DNA from: M55B127 sp034521955
GTDB lineage: Bacteria > Bacillota > Halanaerobiia > Halanaerobiales > M55B127
DNA: 64,000 nt
Direction: 5' to 3'
NCBI GenBank assembly: GCA_034521955.1
Contig: JAXHLT010000001.1
Location: forward strand, 434,001 to 498,000
The notes under the pieces were generated by a model that worked only from the letters and a program-made list of their open reading frames with translations, made no database searches and was not told the origin of the DNA. Below, one piece after another: positions 54,429 to 62,848 of this stretch; within the stretch, counting starts at the first letter, position 1, and the number at the start of each line of letters is the position of its first letter. The translations under genes were made by a program, and so were the position numbers.

Positions 54429-55595
54429 TTATAATTTATCCATTACCAAAGAAACAAAATTGGATTTAGCTAAATTGAATAATCTGCTATAAGAACTTTT
54501 CCCTTGGATAACTTCCATAAAATTATCTAAAAGAGCAGGTTTCATAGATAATATTCTCTGAAACACAGCAGGATTACTATAAAACCAGTGTGCCAATTTT
54601 TCTGATATCATCAATTGAGGATATAGCTTACCTTTAACTTCTTTTTGATATGAAATCAAATCATACTTATTTTCATCCAGTGATTTAATAATATTTTTTG
54701 CTGCTATTTTAGCACTTAAACAAGCATTGTATATACCCTCACCTACAAAAGGATCCGCCAAAAATGCGGCATCTCCGATTAATATAAATCTCTTTCCCGC
54801 AATTTTTATATTTGAAGCATCAAAACCTGCAGCAGGAATAGGGTGACCGCGGTAAAATAATTTGTCTTTTTCATATGAAATATTTAATTTTTGCAGATAG
54901 TCAAATAATTTTTCTTTTATATTATTATCTCTAAATTCATAAGTACCCAATCCTACTGATAATTGATTCTTTTTAGGAAAAACCCAAGCATAACCTTCTT
55001 TTATAAAATCAAAATCTATTATTATTTCATTCTGCTTTTGATAATTTGTATTGTTTATATATATTTCGGATTCAATAGCCATACCTTTATTTTTATTAAT
55101 ATCTTCTGGAAACAATTTTAATATTTGCGCTGTTTTGCTGTTTGCTCCATCTGCTCCAACAACAATACTTGTCCTATAAGAATTTTTATCAGATTCAACA
55201 ATCACTTTTTCATTTGAAATTTTTATATCAGTGACTTTTTCATTATCCCTAAAATCTGCTCTAGCTTTATAAGCCTGTTTTAACAAATAATTATCAAATT
55301 TTTTCCGATTTACTAACTTAATTTCCTGTCCTGGATATTCAAAATAAAATGTCTTTTTATAACCAAATCGAAAAGTGAAATCTCCAATAGAGTTTTCTAT
55401 CAGTGAATCAGGTAAATGAACTCCATCATTGTATAATAAGTTTATTGTTTTCCCCGATAGCGCACCTCCACATGCCTTATACCTTGGCCAAGGGTCTTTT
55501 TCTAAAATAAGAACATTAATATCGTTTTGAGCCAAATTATATGCGAGGTAGGAACCTGCTGGACCACTCCCAACTATTATAACATCTGCATCCAT
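54429..55595 (-). CDS. Geranylgeranyl-reductase-family flavoprotein
   Basis: FAD-dependent protein of 388 residues: IVGSGPAGSYLAYNLA at the N terminus, the family motif PRYKACGGALS near residue 38, VVGADGANSK near residue 145, and GDAAFLADPFVGEGIYNA near residue 290. Members saturate double bonds of isoprenoid chains or oxidise related substrates. The ATG starts 2 bases after the patatin stop. It ends the transcript that apparently begins with the arsenic genes. A bacterial role in quinone or lipid side-chain reduction is a guess. Confidence 0.82.
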   Translation of the reverse strand: MDADVIIVGSGPAGSYLAYNLAQNDINVLILEKDPWPRYKACGGALSGKTINLLYNDGVHLPDSLIENSIGDFTFRFGYKKTFYFEYPGQEIKLVNRKKFDNYLLKQAYKARADFRDNEKVTDIKISNEKVIVESDKNSYRTSIVVGADGANSKTAQILKLFPEDINKNKGMAIESEIYINNTNYQKQNEIIIDFDFIKEGYAWVFPKKNQLSVGLGTYEFRDNNIKEKLFDYLQKLNISYEKDKLFYRGHPIPAAGFDASNIKIAGKRFILIGDAAFLADPFVGEGIYNACLSAKIAAKNIIKSLDENKYDLISYQKEVKGKLYPQLMISEKLAHWFYSNPAVFQRILSMKPALLDNFMEVIQGKSSYSRLFNLAKSNFVSLVMDKL

Positions 55596-55596
55596 A

Positions 55597-56517
55597 TCAA
55601 TTCACCAACTTTTTGCCGTAATTGATTCTTACTTTATCGCGGTTTTTTATTGTTTCATACCAATTCTTAAAATTATCAATATCACTTAATGTTTCACAAT
55701 AACCCCGTTTATACAAATTTCTTAAGTTTTCTTGATCTTGTTCTAATCTATTTATTTCAACCTTGTTTTGGGGTCTAAAGACAAACACTTTCCCTTCTCT
55801 TTCTAATTTATTAATATATTCCAAACGTTGATTATAATGTTTATGACGCTGTTTTAATTTTTTAACTACTTTTGGATATTTTCTTAATAATAATTCAAAA
55901 ATTAAATTTGTTTTTGGTTTTGACTTTCTAAAATTTTTTTCTCTAGTTAAGACCAGTACATTATTTCTATAACCATCATCAATAGCTTTTTTGATAGGTA
56001 TTGGGTCAGCTATACCACCATCAAGATATTTGTTGTCTTTAACTTTAACTGGCTTTGAAATCAAAGGCAAACTGCTAGAAGCCCTTAGTATCTTATTTAC
56101 AAAAAATTCTGGATTATAATTTTTTTTAGAAATATATTCTGCTTTTCCCTTATTACAATCAGTTAAGACAACCTTAAAAGTGGTCGGTAACTCATAAAAC
56201 ACATTATAGGCAAAAGGGTCAATCTTTTGGGGAAGTGTATCAAAAATAAAATCCATTCCAAAATAACTCTTATCTTTCAAAAAATTATTTATGCCCATAT
56301 ACCTATTGTCCTGCGAATGATCAATAAATATTCTTTTGCTGCGACCAAATTGACGAGCCACAAAATTAGCACCGTTGTTTGCTCCCGCAGAAACACCTAT
56401 AACATAGGGAAACACCAAGTTTTTTGCTAGAAACACGTCCAGAACTCCAGCGGTATAAGCACCTCTCATTCCTCCACCTTCAAGGACCAAACCAATATCT
56501 TTTAAAATAAATACCAC
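55597..56517 (-). CDS. Patatin-like phospholipase (RssA/YjjU type)
   Basis: Protein of ~300 residues with the oxyanion loop LVLEGGGMRGAYTAG, nucleophile elbow GVSAGA and the catalytic Asp in YLDGGIADPIP. The C-terminal region (LREKNFRKSKPK onward) is basic. Start problem: AGGAGGTGG ends about 7 bases before an ATT codon (56506-56508) that gives the expected N terminus, while the only in-frame standard starts are a GTG inside the ribosome site (56517) or codons within the upstream gene. Either a rare ATT start or a base error is likely. Confidence 0.78.
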   Translation of the reverse strand: MVFILKDIGLVLEGGGMRGAYTAGVLDVFLAKNLVFPYVIGVSAGANNGANFVARQFGRSKRIFIDHSQDNRYMGINNFLKDKSYFGMDFIFDTLPQKIDPFAYNVFYELPTTFKVVLTDCNKGKAEYISKKNYNPEFFVNKILRASSSLPLISKPVKVKDNKYLDGGIADPIPIKKAIDDGYRNNVLVLTREKNFRKSKPKTNLIFELLLRKYPKVVKKLKQRHKHYNQRLEYINKLEREGKVFVFRPQNKVEINRLEQDQENLRNLYKRGYCETLSDIDNFKNWYETIKNRDKVRINYGKKLVN

Positions 56518-56542
56518 CTCCTGAATTAGAGATGAATATTTT

Positions 56543-56914
56543 TTAACAGCAGCCTCCACCACCAACATATTTTTGGAGGTCCATATTCATCAACTCAGAT
56601 AACTTTAAAAAACTTTGCTTACATACTGCAGCTGCCTTATTATTAACTTTATAATATTTTTTTATAGTTTTATTCTGATTCAGTTCTGTCCTAATTTGGC
56701 GTAATTTTTGCAAATCTTTTTGCTCCAATTCTCCCTTAGCTTGTTTTTGCTGACAAGTCTTTTGTATTTCTGTGAATTTGTTTAGTAATTTTTGTGCTTC
56801 TTCATCAGAATCCAATTTCTTAGCAATTTTCTCCAGACTCTGAAAGGGTTCTGTTTTTTTAAGTTTATTGGCAAATTCTTTAGCGATTATTTTTTTTGCA
56901 ATCAATTTATTCAC
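56543..56914 (-). CDS. YlbF/YmcA-like helical protein with Cys-Cys tail, second copy in arsenic operon
   Basis: Protein of 123 residues, almost wholly helical. It starts AKEFANKLKKTEPFQSLEK, has the family-like DEEAQKLLNKF segment and ends YVGGGGCC. Two further Cys lie at KTCQQK and AVCKQS. It is distantly similar to the CC-tailed protein three genes upstream. YlbF-family (Ric) proteins of Bacillus bind Fe-S clusters through Cys; here a terminal thiol pair could bind As(III) or a metal, which is inference. It overlaps the CxxC gene upstream by 8 bases. Confidence 0.6.
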   Translation of the reverse strand: MNKLIAKKIIAKEFANKLKKTEPFQSLEKIAKKLDSDEEAQKLLNKFTEIQKTCQQKQAKGELEQKDLQKLRQIRTELNQNKTIKKYYKVNNKAAAVCKQSFLKLSELMNMDLQKYVGGGGCC

Positions 56915-57128
56915 TCCCTACCATCTTTTCAATTAATTCTCTCATATGCTTATCCGGTTGTTTTTTAACAGCTGATGCCATCTTAACAGCCGCTTCGATC
57001 TCTTCATTCATTACATCTAATTTTTTTAACTGTTTATAATGATATTTAAAGCAAGGTAAACAGTTTGCAGCTACACTGGCACCCAATGCTACCAGTTCTT
57101 TCGTTTTCTTATCCAGTATTTCATTCAT
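56907..57128 (-). CDS. Carboxymuconolactone-decarboxylase/AhpD-like CxxC protein
   Basis: Small (73 residues) single-domain CMD-family protein. ELVALGASVAANCLPCFKYH contains the redox CxxCxxxH of AhpD-like proteins, near residue 22. It is shorter than AhpD and lacks the second half of the fold. It lies between the two Cys-Cys-tailed proteins in the arsenic operon, so it may be a thiol reductant for them or for arsenic species; this role is inferred from position. Confidence 0.78.
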   Translation of the reverse strand: MNEILDKKTKELVALGASVAANCLPCFKYHYKQLKKLDVMNEEIEAAVKMASAVKKQPDKHMRELIEKMVGSE

Positions 57129-57165
57129 TTCAAAATACCCCTTTCAATTTATAATAAAATTATAG

Positions 57166-57528
57166 CTAACAACAGCCGCCTCCCAAACTTCCCAAAAAGT
57201 CGAATTCAAGTTCATTTCCAATTTCTACAAACAATTCTTCCAAGTATTTCTCCCAAGCTTCTTCTGCCTTTAGATAAGCACTGACTGTTTTATTATCATT
57301 AATCTTTTCTTTTAGCTGTTCCAGTTGATTATCATCAGAAAAATTAATACCACCCATCATGGCTATCATATTTGTTTTTTCCTGATAATCTTTTAATAAT
57401 TTCCTGTCATCAGGATTTTTATTTATCTTTTTCTTTAAACTTTCTAATTCTTGATATTTTTTAGTCTTAACTAACTTTTCAGCTAATACATTACTGGCTT
57501 CAGTTATTACTGTCTTATCTTCTGTCAT
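57166..57528 (-). CDS. YlbF-family protein with GGGCC tail, arsenic operon
   Basis: Helical protein of 120 residues. ASNVLAEKLVKTKKYQELESL begins the YlbF/YmcA-like domain, NPDDRKLLKDYQEK is typical of it, and the C terminus is EFDFLGSLGGGCC. Its ATG overlaps the arsA stop by four bases (ATGA), so it is translationally coupled to the arsenite ATPase. The flexible Gly tail with vicinal thiols resembles an arsenic- or metal-handing tail, but no function is known for this context. Confidence 0.68.
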   Translation of the reverse strand: MTEDKTVITEASNVLAEKLVKTKKYQELESLKKKINKNPDDRKLLKDYQEKTNMIAMMGGINFSDDNQLEQLKEKINDNKTVSAYLKAEEAWEKYLEELFVEIGNELEFDFLGSLGGGCC

Positions 57529-58448
57529 TTTGTTGCCTCCTCAGTTAGTTCTATTTTTTCTTCCCACAATAAATTACCCGCTTCTTTAAGGTGAGTTAGA
57601 CCTTTTATTTCCTGGTCCAATAAAGGTAAAGTAACAAGTGGAGCAGTAAATAATTCTTTCGCTCTGGAAAGATGTTTTTGCTGTAGATTATAGCGCTTTT
57701 CAAAAAAGTCAGTAGTACAGTATTCTTTTAATAAAATCTGGTTAGCAACCACCAAACTGGTATTGATTCCTGCCTCTTTTAGATCCTGGCTAGCTCGATG
57801 AGCTTCCATAATTGGAGTGTTCTCTGGATATATAACAAAAATAAAGGAAGCTATCTCGGGATTACGCAGTAAAGATATTACCTCTTTGTAGCGTTTTCCT
57901 TGCTCATCTTCTTCACCTTCCTGTAACTGATTGGCAACCATCAGTTCAACCTGTTGATCCCAGTCCATAGGTAGTTCTAACAGACGCAGAGTATGACCAG
58001 TAGGAGCTGTATCAAAAATTATGATTTCATAGGAATCATCAAGTACAAAAGATACAAACTTTTCAAAGGAAGCCATTTCTTCTGTACAGGGTGAATTTAA
58101 CTCTTCTTTAATTGCTTTTATCATTTCTTCATCATATTTTTCTTCAGCCTCACTCAGGACACGTTCTTTGTAATCCTTAACTGCTTGTTTTTGATCTACC
58201 CGAGCTACAAAAAGATTTTCTTCCCCGCTTAATGCCTGTGGAGTATCTGTTACTTTTCGTGAAAACATCTGACTTAGATGGTCAGCAGGGTCAGTTGTTA
58301 CAAGTAGTGTTTTATAGCCCTGTTGTGCTAACCAGTAGGCAGTTGCAGAAGAAGCTACTGTTTTACCTACTCCACCTTTCCCTGTAAAAAATAATACACG
58401 CTTGTCTTGAGCGGAATTTGGTTTTATTATTTTATCTATATCTTTCAT
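57525..58448 (-). CDS. arsA: Arsenite-transporting ATPase, single-domain (second copy)
   Basis: ArsA/GET3-type ATPase of 307 residues with P-loop TGKGGVGKTVASS, signature DTAPTGHTLRLLELP and the metal-site-like NSPCTEEMASFEKF and KEYCTTDFFEKR Cys. The equivalent of the middle Cys of E. coli ArsA A1 (Cys172) is absent: the loop reads VANQLQEGEEDEQ instead. It is shorter than the duplicated ArsA of plasmids. It presumably forms a heterodimer with the ArsA encoded directly upstream, gap 2 bases. Confidence 0.9.
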   Translation of the reverse strand: MKDIDKIIKPNSAQDKRVLFFTGKGGVGKTVASSATAYWLAQQGYKTLLVTTDPADHLSQMFSRKVTDTPQALSGEENLFVARVDQKQAVKDYKERVLSEAEEKYDEEMIKAIKEELNSPCTEEMASFEKFVSFVLDDSYEIIIFDTAPTGHTLRLLELPMDWDQQVELMVANQLQEGEEDEQGKRYKEVISLLRNPEIASFIFVIYPENTPIMEAHRASQDLKEAGINTSLVVANQILLKEYCTTDFFEKRYNLQQKHLSRAKELFTAPLVTLPLLDQEIKGLTHLKEAGNLLWEEKIELTEEATK

Positions 58449-58450
58449 TA

Positions 58451-59341
58451 TTACACATAAGCCTCCTTTTTATTCTCATATAGGGACTGTCCAACATCTT
58501 CTAAAGTTTCTATTCCCTTAATCTCATCTGAGAGTAATTCCATATATAATTTATCTATCATAAATTTTTCCTTAATTTTTTTAAGATGTTTATCCTGCAT
58601 CTCTTTGCGTTTGGCAAAAAATGGATGCTTGCATTCTTCCGGAGGTAGTATTCCATTAACAATCAAAAGAGCAGGCTCAATTCCTATTTTACTTAATTCA
58701 TTTGCTGAACGTTCTGCTTCTGAAATAGGGGTTTCTTCAGGCTGAACTACAAAAACAAATCCCGTTTTACTTTGATTTCTTAATAGGGTAGTGGCTCGAT
58801 CATATTTTTCTTTTGAAGATTGGATCGCCTCAACTGGACCCATACAAGTCTGGCCTCCCCCTTTAGCACTTTCTTCAATGTGTTTACTCCAATCTACAGG
58901 CAGTTCCAATAAACGGATTGTATGACCAGTTGGAGCAGTATCAAAGACAATTAAATCATAATCATTTTCTCCCATAAAATCCACAAAACGATCAAAAGCT
59001 GCAATTTCTGTAGTACAAGGAGAATTAAATTGTTCTTCAACTACTTTAATGACACTTTCAGGCATAACCTCCCTCATCGGTCCTATAATTCTTTCTCGAT
59101 ATTCCTCAGTAGCGCGATCAGGATCTATCTCCATAGCAAACAAATTGGAAATACCATTGATCATTGTTTCCTGATGTCCAATCTTTTGTTGAAAGACATC
59201 AGAAAGATTAGATGCTGGATCAGTCGTTACTATTAATGTTTTTTTACCGGCTCGGGCTTGATAAACCGCAGTGGCTGCAGCCATTGAAGTTTTACCTACG
59301 CCACCTTTGCCAGAAAAAAATATATATTGTTTATTATCCAT
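58451..59341 (-). CDS. arsA: Arsenite-transporting ATPase, single-domain (first copy)
   Basis: ArsA ATPase of 296 residues: SGKGGVGKTSMAAATA P-loop, FDTAPTGHTIRLLELP signature. All three As(III)-site Cys equivalents are seen, in NSPCTTEIAAF, GGGQTCMGPV and PPEECKHPFF. It accepts As(III) from ArsD and delivers it to a membrane carrier, here most likely ACR3 encoded 3 kb upstream. The gene lies 20 bases after arsD. Confidence 0.93.
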   Translation of the reverse strand: MDNKQYIFFSGKGGVGKTSMAAATAVYQARAGKKTLIVTTDPASNLSDVFQQKIGHQETMINGISNLFAMEIDPDRATEEYRERIIGPMREVMPESVIKVVEEQFNSPCTTEIAAFDRFVDFMGENDYDLIVFDTAPTGHTIRLLELPVDWSKHIEESAKGGGQTCMGPVEAIQSSKEKYDRATTLLRNQSKTGFVFVVQPEETPISEAERSANELSKIGIEPALLIVNGILPPEECKHPFFAKRKEMQDKHLKKIKEKFMIDKLYMELLSDEIKGIETLEDVGQSLYENKKEAYV

Positions 59342-59361
59342 AAATTATCATTCCTTTTTTA

Positions 59362-59664
59362 TTATTTTATATTAATATATTTCTCCAGTTCTTTTCGTCC
59401 TGGATAATTCTTTTGTTTTATAATATCTCCATCTAATACAGTAACCGGTAGAATATCCACTCCCTCTTTCTGTAACAAAGCTGCAACCTCTTTCTGTTCC
59501 ATAAATTTATTAGGTTGTTGATTAATCAAATATCTTTTAACTTCAATTCCCTTATCTTTTAATTCCAGTATTAAATCATTGACATCCATTAATTTTTCAT
59601 CAACATCAGGACCGCAGAGTCCACTGGAGCAACACATCGGTGGGTCATAAATTTCCATTAGCAT
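59362..59664 (-). CDS. arsD: Arsenite metallochaperone ArsD
   Basis: Protein of 100 residues with the N-terminal IYDPPMCCSSGLCGPDVD, in which the vicinal Cys pair and third Cys form the As(III)-transfer site of ArsD. The thioredoxin-like fold continues with NQQPNKFMEQKEVAALL and ILPVTVLDGDIIK. The C-terminal Cys pairs of plasmid ArsD are absent. It hands arsenite to ArsA, encoded next. Confidence 0.94.
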   Translation of the reverse strand: MLMEIYDPPMCCSSGLCGPDVDEKLMDVNDLILELKDKGIEVKRYLINQQPNKFMEQKEVAALLQKEGVDILPVTVLDGDIIKQKNYPGRKELEKYINIK

Positions 59665-59735
59665 AAATTATCACCTGCTTTCCTTGTATGAGTATATTCG
59701 TTTTTAATCATATAATAGTTAAAAACTCAACTCCT

Positions 59736-59942
59736 TTATTTATCCATCATATTTTTCATCATACCCATCATTTGACTCATATCCATATTCTCATCCATCA
59801 TACCTTTACATTCAGACATCATTTCCTGCATTTTTTGAGGGTTATTTATAATAATTTTACAGACATCTGGCATAATTTTTTTTGCAAAATCTAATTTTTC
59901 ATCCTCAGAAAGTTTTTCGAATTCTTTCTTTAATTCTTTCAT
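59736..59942 (-). CDS. Small Met-rich protein of the arsenic operon
   Basis: Protein of 68 residues: a charged helical N-terminal half (KELKKEFEKLSEDEKLDFA), one Cys (DVCK), then a Met-rich tail with a second Cys (QEMMSECKGMMDEN) and several MM pairs (QMMGMMKNMM). The ATG follows a GGAGGT site. Clustered Met and two Cys suggest soft-metal or metalloid binding. I know no named family; the position before arsD links it to arsenic handling. Confidence 0.6.
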   Translation of the reverse strand: MKELKKEFEKLSEDEKLDFAKKIMPDVCKIIINNPQKMQEMMSECKGMMDENMDMSQMMGMMKNMMDK

Positions 59943-60014
59943 TTATTATTACCTCCTCACCTGAATAATAGAAATGATTATCAGAAGCCTTTTTTAGCTT
60001 TTCCACTTTTTGCT

Positions 60015-60602
60015 TTATTTATTATTATCCCTTTTTTTCATAATTGGTCTGGATCTCTGATGCCATCTGGCTGCAAGTTGATCAAGACCATTGGCAAGTT
60101 CTCCTTCCAGTACGGCCTCTGCCCCAGGTTGAGTTGGATAGGCTCCACTTTCAAGCACCATCTCCCTTAAAGCTTAAGAATTATCTATAATCGGACACGG
60201 TGCCATTACAGTTTAAGTTACAATTGCTAGTTGGAACAATCAGTATTGTCTAAGATACATCACCACCAATTTTTTCATCTTTTTTATACTGGTAGGGAAT
60301 CCATAGTAGTCCTGCATTAATAAAGAAATTTATAAATAGTACCTCTTTATAACTCTCTGCTATTTGATTATATTTTTTTAGATATTGTCTAATAGCTGGT
60401 TGCTTTTGATAAACTTTTTTAATTTTTCTATATGCTGATGGTGTGCATCTGTTACAGCTGTTTTATCCATCAAATTCAGGATCTTTATGAAATTTCTTTC
60501 TGGGTCTTTTTCTAGATAAGTAAGCGCCTGCTTAAATATTTTTTCAGCCGCAAATTTCTTCACAAATTTTAAATTAATACTCATTTTAACAATTTTTTTC
60601 AT
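60015..60602 (-). pseudogene. Decayed radical SAM protein gene with internal deletion
   Basis: The first 74 codons (start near 60602) give a helical N terminus (FKQALTYLEKDPERNF). After a frame change come VLFINFFINAGLLWIPYQY and VPTSNCNLNC, the start of the radical SAM cluster motif. The sequence then jumps to APCPIIDNS, a stop, and LREMVLESGAYPTQPGAEAV, a typical C-terminal region of the same protein class, ending at 60015. Roughly 250 residues of the barrel are missing, with at least two stops. It is clearly nonfunctional. Confidence 0.65.
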
Positions 60603-60665
60603 TTATTCTGTTTTTATTAACCAATTTGGAACTGGCAGTAAAATGAATGATGATAAATCAAATTA

Positions 60666-61529
60666 TTATTCTGATTTGTTACATGGAACAAGCATTACAG
60701 GTACGGGGGATTCTCTTGTTACACGATCGGCAGTACTACCAATTAGTAATCCTTTTAAATAACCAGTTCCCCTTTTGCTCATAATAATCAAACCTGCATC
60801 TTTTTCCTCTGCAACTTCAATAATATTATGTGAAGCTGCTCCATCTCTAACTTCTATACTGATTTGATTGCTAATATTATTTTCTTTTAATTCTTTACTA
60901 ATATCTTTTAATTTATTTCTAGCTTTTTCTTTTTTAGCGTCTAACTCTTCCAGATCTTCACTACTTTCAATTATTGAAACCAGAATAATCTCTTCTGAAG
61001 TATAATGCATCTTTTTTACCATATCCAGAACTTCTTGTGCACAGTCAGAAAAATCAATAGGGAGTAAAACTCGGTCAAATTTATTTTCGCAAGCTATCTG
61101 ACAGTCATCTCTATCAATATTCTTATATTTTTCTACAAGAACAGGTATATTGCTTTTTCTAACTACATTATATGTTGTGCTCCCCAGAAATATCTGTTTA
61201 ACTACTCCCCTGCCGTGTGAAGCAATTAATATCAACTGACAATTCTCTTCCTGGGCTATATTCATAATTTCATCATGAGGGTGACCAATTTCCACTCTAA
61301 CTGATGCATCTAATCCCATTTTTTCTACTTTCTTTTTTACATCTGCAAGTTTTTCTTCATAATTTTTCTTTAATTCAATTACACTACCAGCACTTTTCCT
61401 GTAGTTTATAACATGAACCAACAAGACTTCCTCAATTCCAGTTTTCTTTAATTCTAAAAGACACTCCGATAACATTTCAGCTGTCTTCGAAAAATCTGTT
61501 GCTAGTAAAACTTTACCGTTTTTAAACAT
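60666..61529 (-). CDS. Tandem UspA-domain protein
   Basis: Universal-stress protein of 287 residues with two complete Usp domains. Each carries the ATP-binding pattern: SHGRGVVKQIFLGSTTYNVV in the first and SKRGTGYLKGLLIGSTADRV in the second (each followed by RxS-P). ATFSKTAEML-like Asp residues begin each domain. Cytoplasmic. Its place between arsenic genes may be fortuitous or reflect stress-linked transport control. Confidence 0.88.
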   Translation of the reverse strand: MFKNGKVLLATDFSKTAEMLSECLLELKKTGIEEVLLVHVINYRKSAGSVIELKKNYEEKLADVKKKVEKMGLDASVRVEIGHPHDEIMNIAQEENCQLILIASHGRGVVKQIFLGSTTYNVVRKSNIPVLVEKYKNIDRDDCQIACENKFDRVLLPIDFSDCAQEVLDMVKKMHYTSEEIILVSIIESSEDLEELDAKKEKARNKLKDISKELKENNISNQISIEVRDGAASHNIIEVAEEKDAGLIIMSKRGTGYLKGLLIGSTADRVTRESPVPVMLVPCNKSE

Positions 61530-61770
61530 AATTTCCCCCTTTTAAAATTGTCATATTAACTTAACTTTTTTTATATTATTCCTTTAAATCCTATTTAACA
61601 GTGATTCTGGTTGTGAACTTGTATCTCACCCATATTTTGAAAATATTTTATTTAGCAATAGCAAAAAGTAAAAATAGAATAACTAACAACAAAATTAGTG
61701 CACTAAATTTAGAAAAATATTATTTGTTATTATAAGTTATATCTTCTTCACCATTTTTTTTAATAACTTC

Positions 61771-62847
61771 TTACTTTTTTAATTTGTCTGGAAACCAATG
61801 TTTTGTATTATTTGCGATCTTAACTAATCCTAACATTACAGGTACTTCTACTAAGACCCCGACAACTGTAGCTAATGCAGCTCCAGATCCGATACCGAAG
61901 ATTGAAATTGCAGTAGCAACTGCTAATTCAAAGAAGTTACTTGCACCAATCATACCTGCAGGTGCTGCAACTGAATGTTCAATTTTCCAAAATTTAGCCC
62001 AACCGTAGGCCAAGAAAAAGATGAAAAAGGTCTGTATTGTTAATGGGATTGCTATTAATAATATGTGTAAGGGATTATTAACTATTACATCTCCCTGGAA
62101 TGAGAAAAGGATTATTAAAGTAGCTAATAAACCTATTATAGTAAAGTTACTTAACTTTTCTAAAAATACATTCTCAAACCACTCTATACCTTTATTGCGT
62201 ATTAAGTACTTTCTGGAAATATATCCTGCTGCTAAAGGTACTACTATATATAAAACAACTGATAATAAGATCGTATCCCAAGGAACTGTAAGTTGACTTA
62301 ATCCAAGTAGGAACATAACCAGTGGAGCATAAGCAAAAATCAATACTAGGTCATTTACTGCTACCTGTATCAAAGTATATGCTGGATCTCCATCTGTTAA
62401 ATAACTCCAAACAAATACCATCGCTGTACAGGGAGCTGAGCCTAATAATATTGCTCCAGCTACATACTGTAGACCTAAATCTGCTGGAATAAAATTCTTG
62501 AAAATCACTTGGATAAATAACCAAGCGAAAAAGAACATGGTAAATGGTTTAATAAGCCAGTTTGTAACAAGTGTAACTGTTAAACCCTTTGGTCTTTTCC
62601 CGGCATCAATAATACTATCAAAATTAATTTCAACCATCATGGGATAAATCATAAACCAAATTAATATTGCAACCGGAATTGATACTTGTGCATATTCCCA
62701 CTGACTTAAAGTGTTTGGGAATGCCGGCCAAAAACGACCAATTAATACACCACCTACTATACAAAGTGCTACCCAAACTGTAAGATATTTTTCAAAAATA
62801 CTTAATCCTTTATCTTCAGTTTGTTCTATTTGTTTTTCTGTACTCAA
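61771..62847 (-). CDS. acr3: Arsenite efflux transporter ACR3
   Basis: Bile/arsenite/riboflavin transporter-family protein of ~358 residues with ten helices. The GSAPCTAMVFVWSYLTDGDP segment near residue 140 holds the conserved Cys essential for ACR3. IGASNFFELAVATAISIFG near residue 300 is also diagnostic. It exports As(III) driven by the proton gradient or, with ArsA, by ATP. The start is TTG at 62845-62847, 8 bases after GGAGGT; the upstream frame would start inside the arsR stop region. Confidence 0.93.
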   Translation of the reverse strand: MSTEKQIEQTEDKGLSIFEKYLTVWVALCIVGGVLIGRFWPAFPNTLSQWEYAQVSIPVAILIWFMIYPMMVEINFDSIIDAGKRPKGLTVTLVTNWLIKPFTMFFFAWLFIQVIFKNFIPADLGLQYVAGAILLGSAPCTAMVFVWSYLTDGDPAYTLIQVAVNDLVLIFAYAPLVMFLLGLSQLTVPWDTILLSVVLYIVVPLAAGYISRKYLIRNKGIEWFENVFLEKLSNFTIIGLLATLIILFSFQGDVIVNNPLHILLIAIPLTIQTFFIFFLAYGWAKFWKIEHSVAAPAGMIGASNFFELAVATAISIFGIGSGAALATVVGVLVEVPVMLGLVKIANNTKHWFPDKLKK

Positions 62848-62848
62848 T

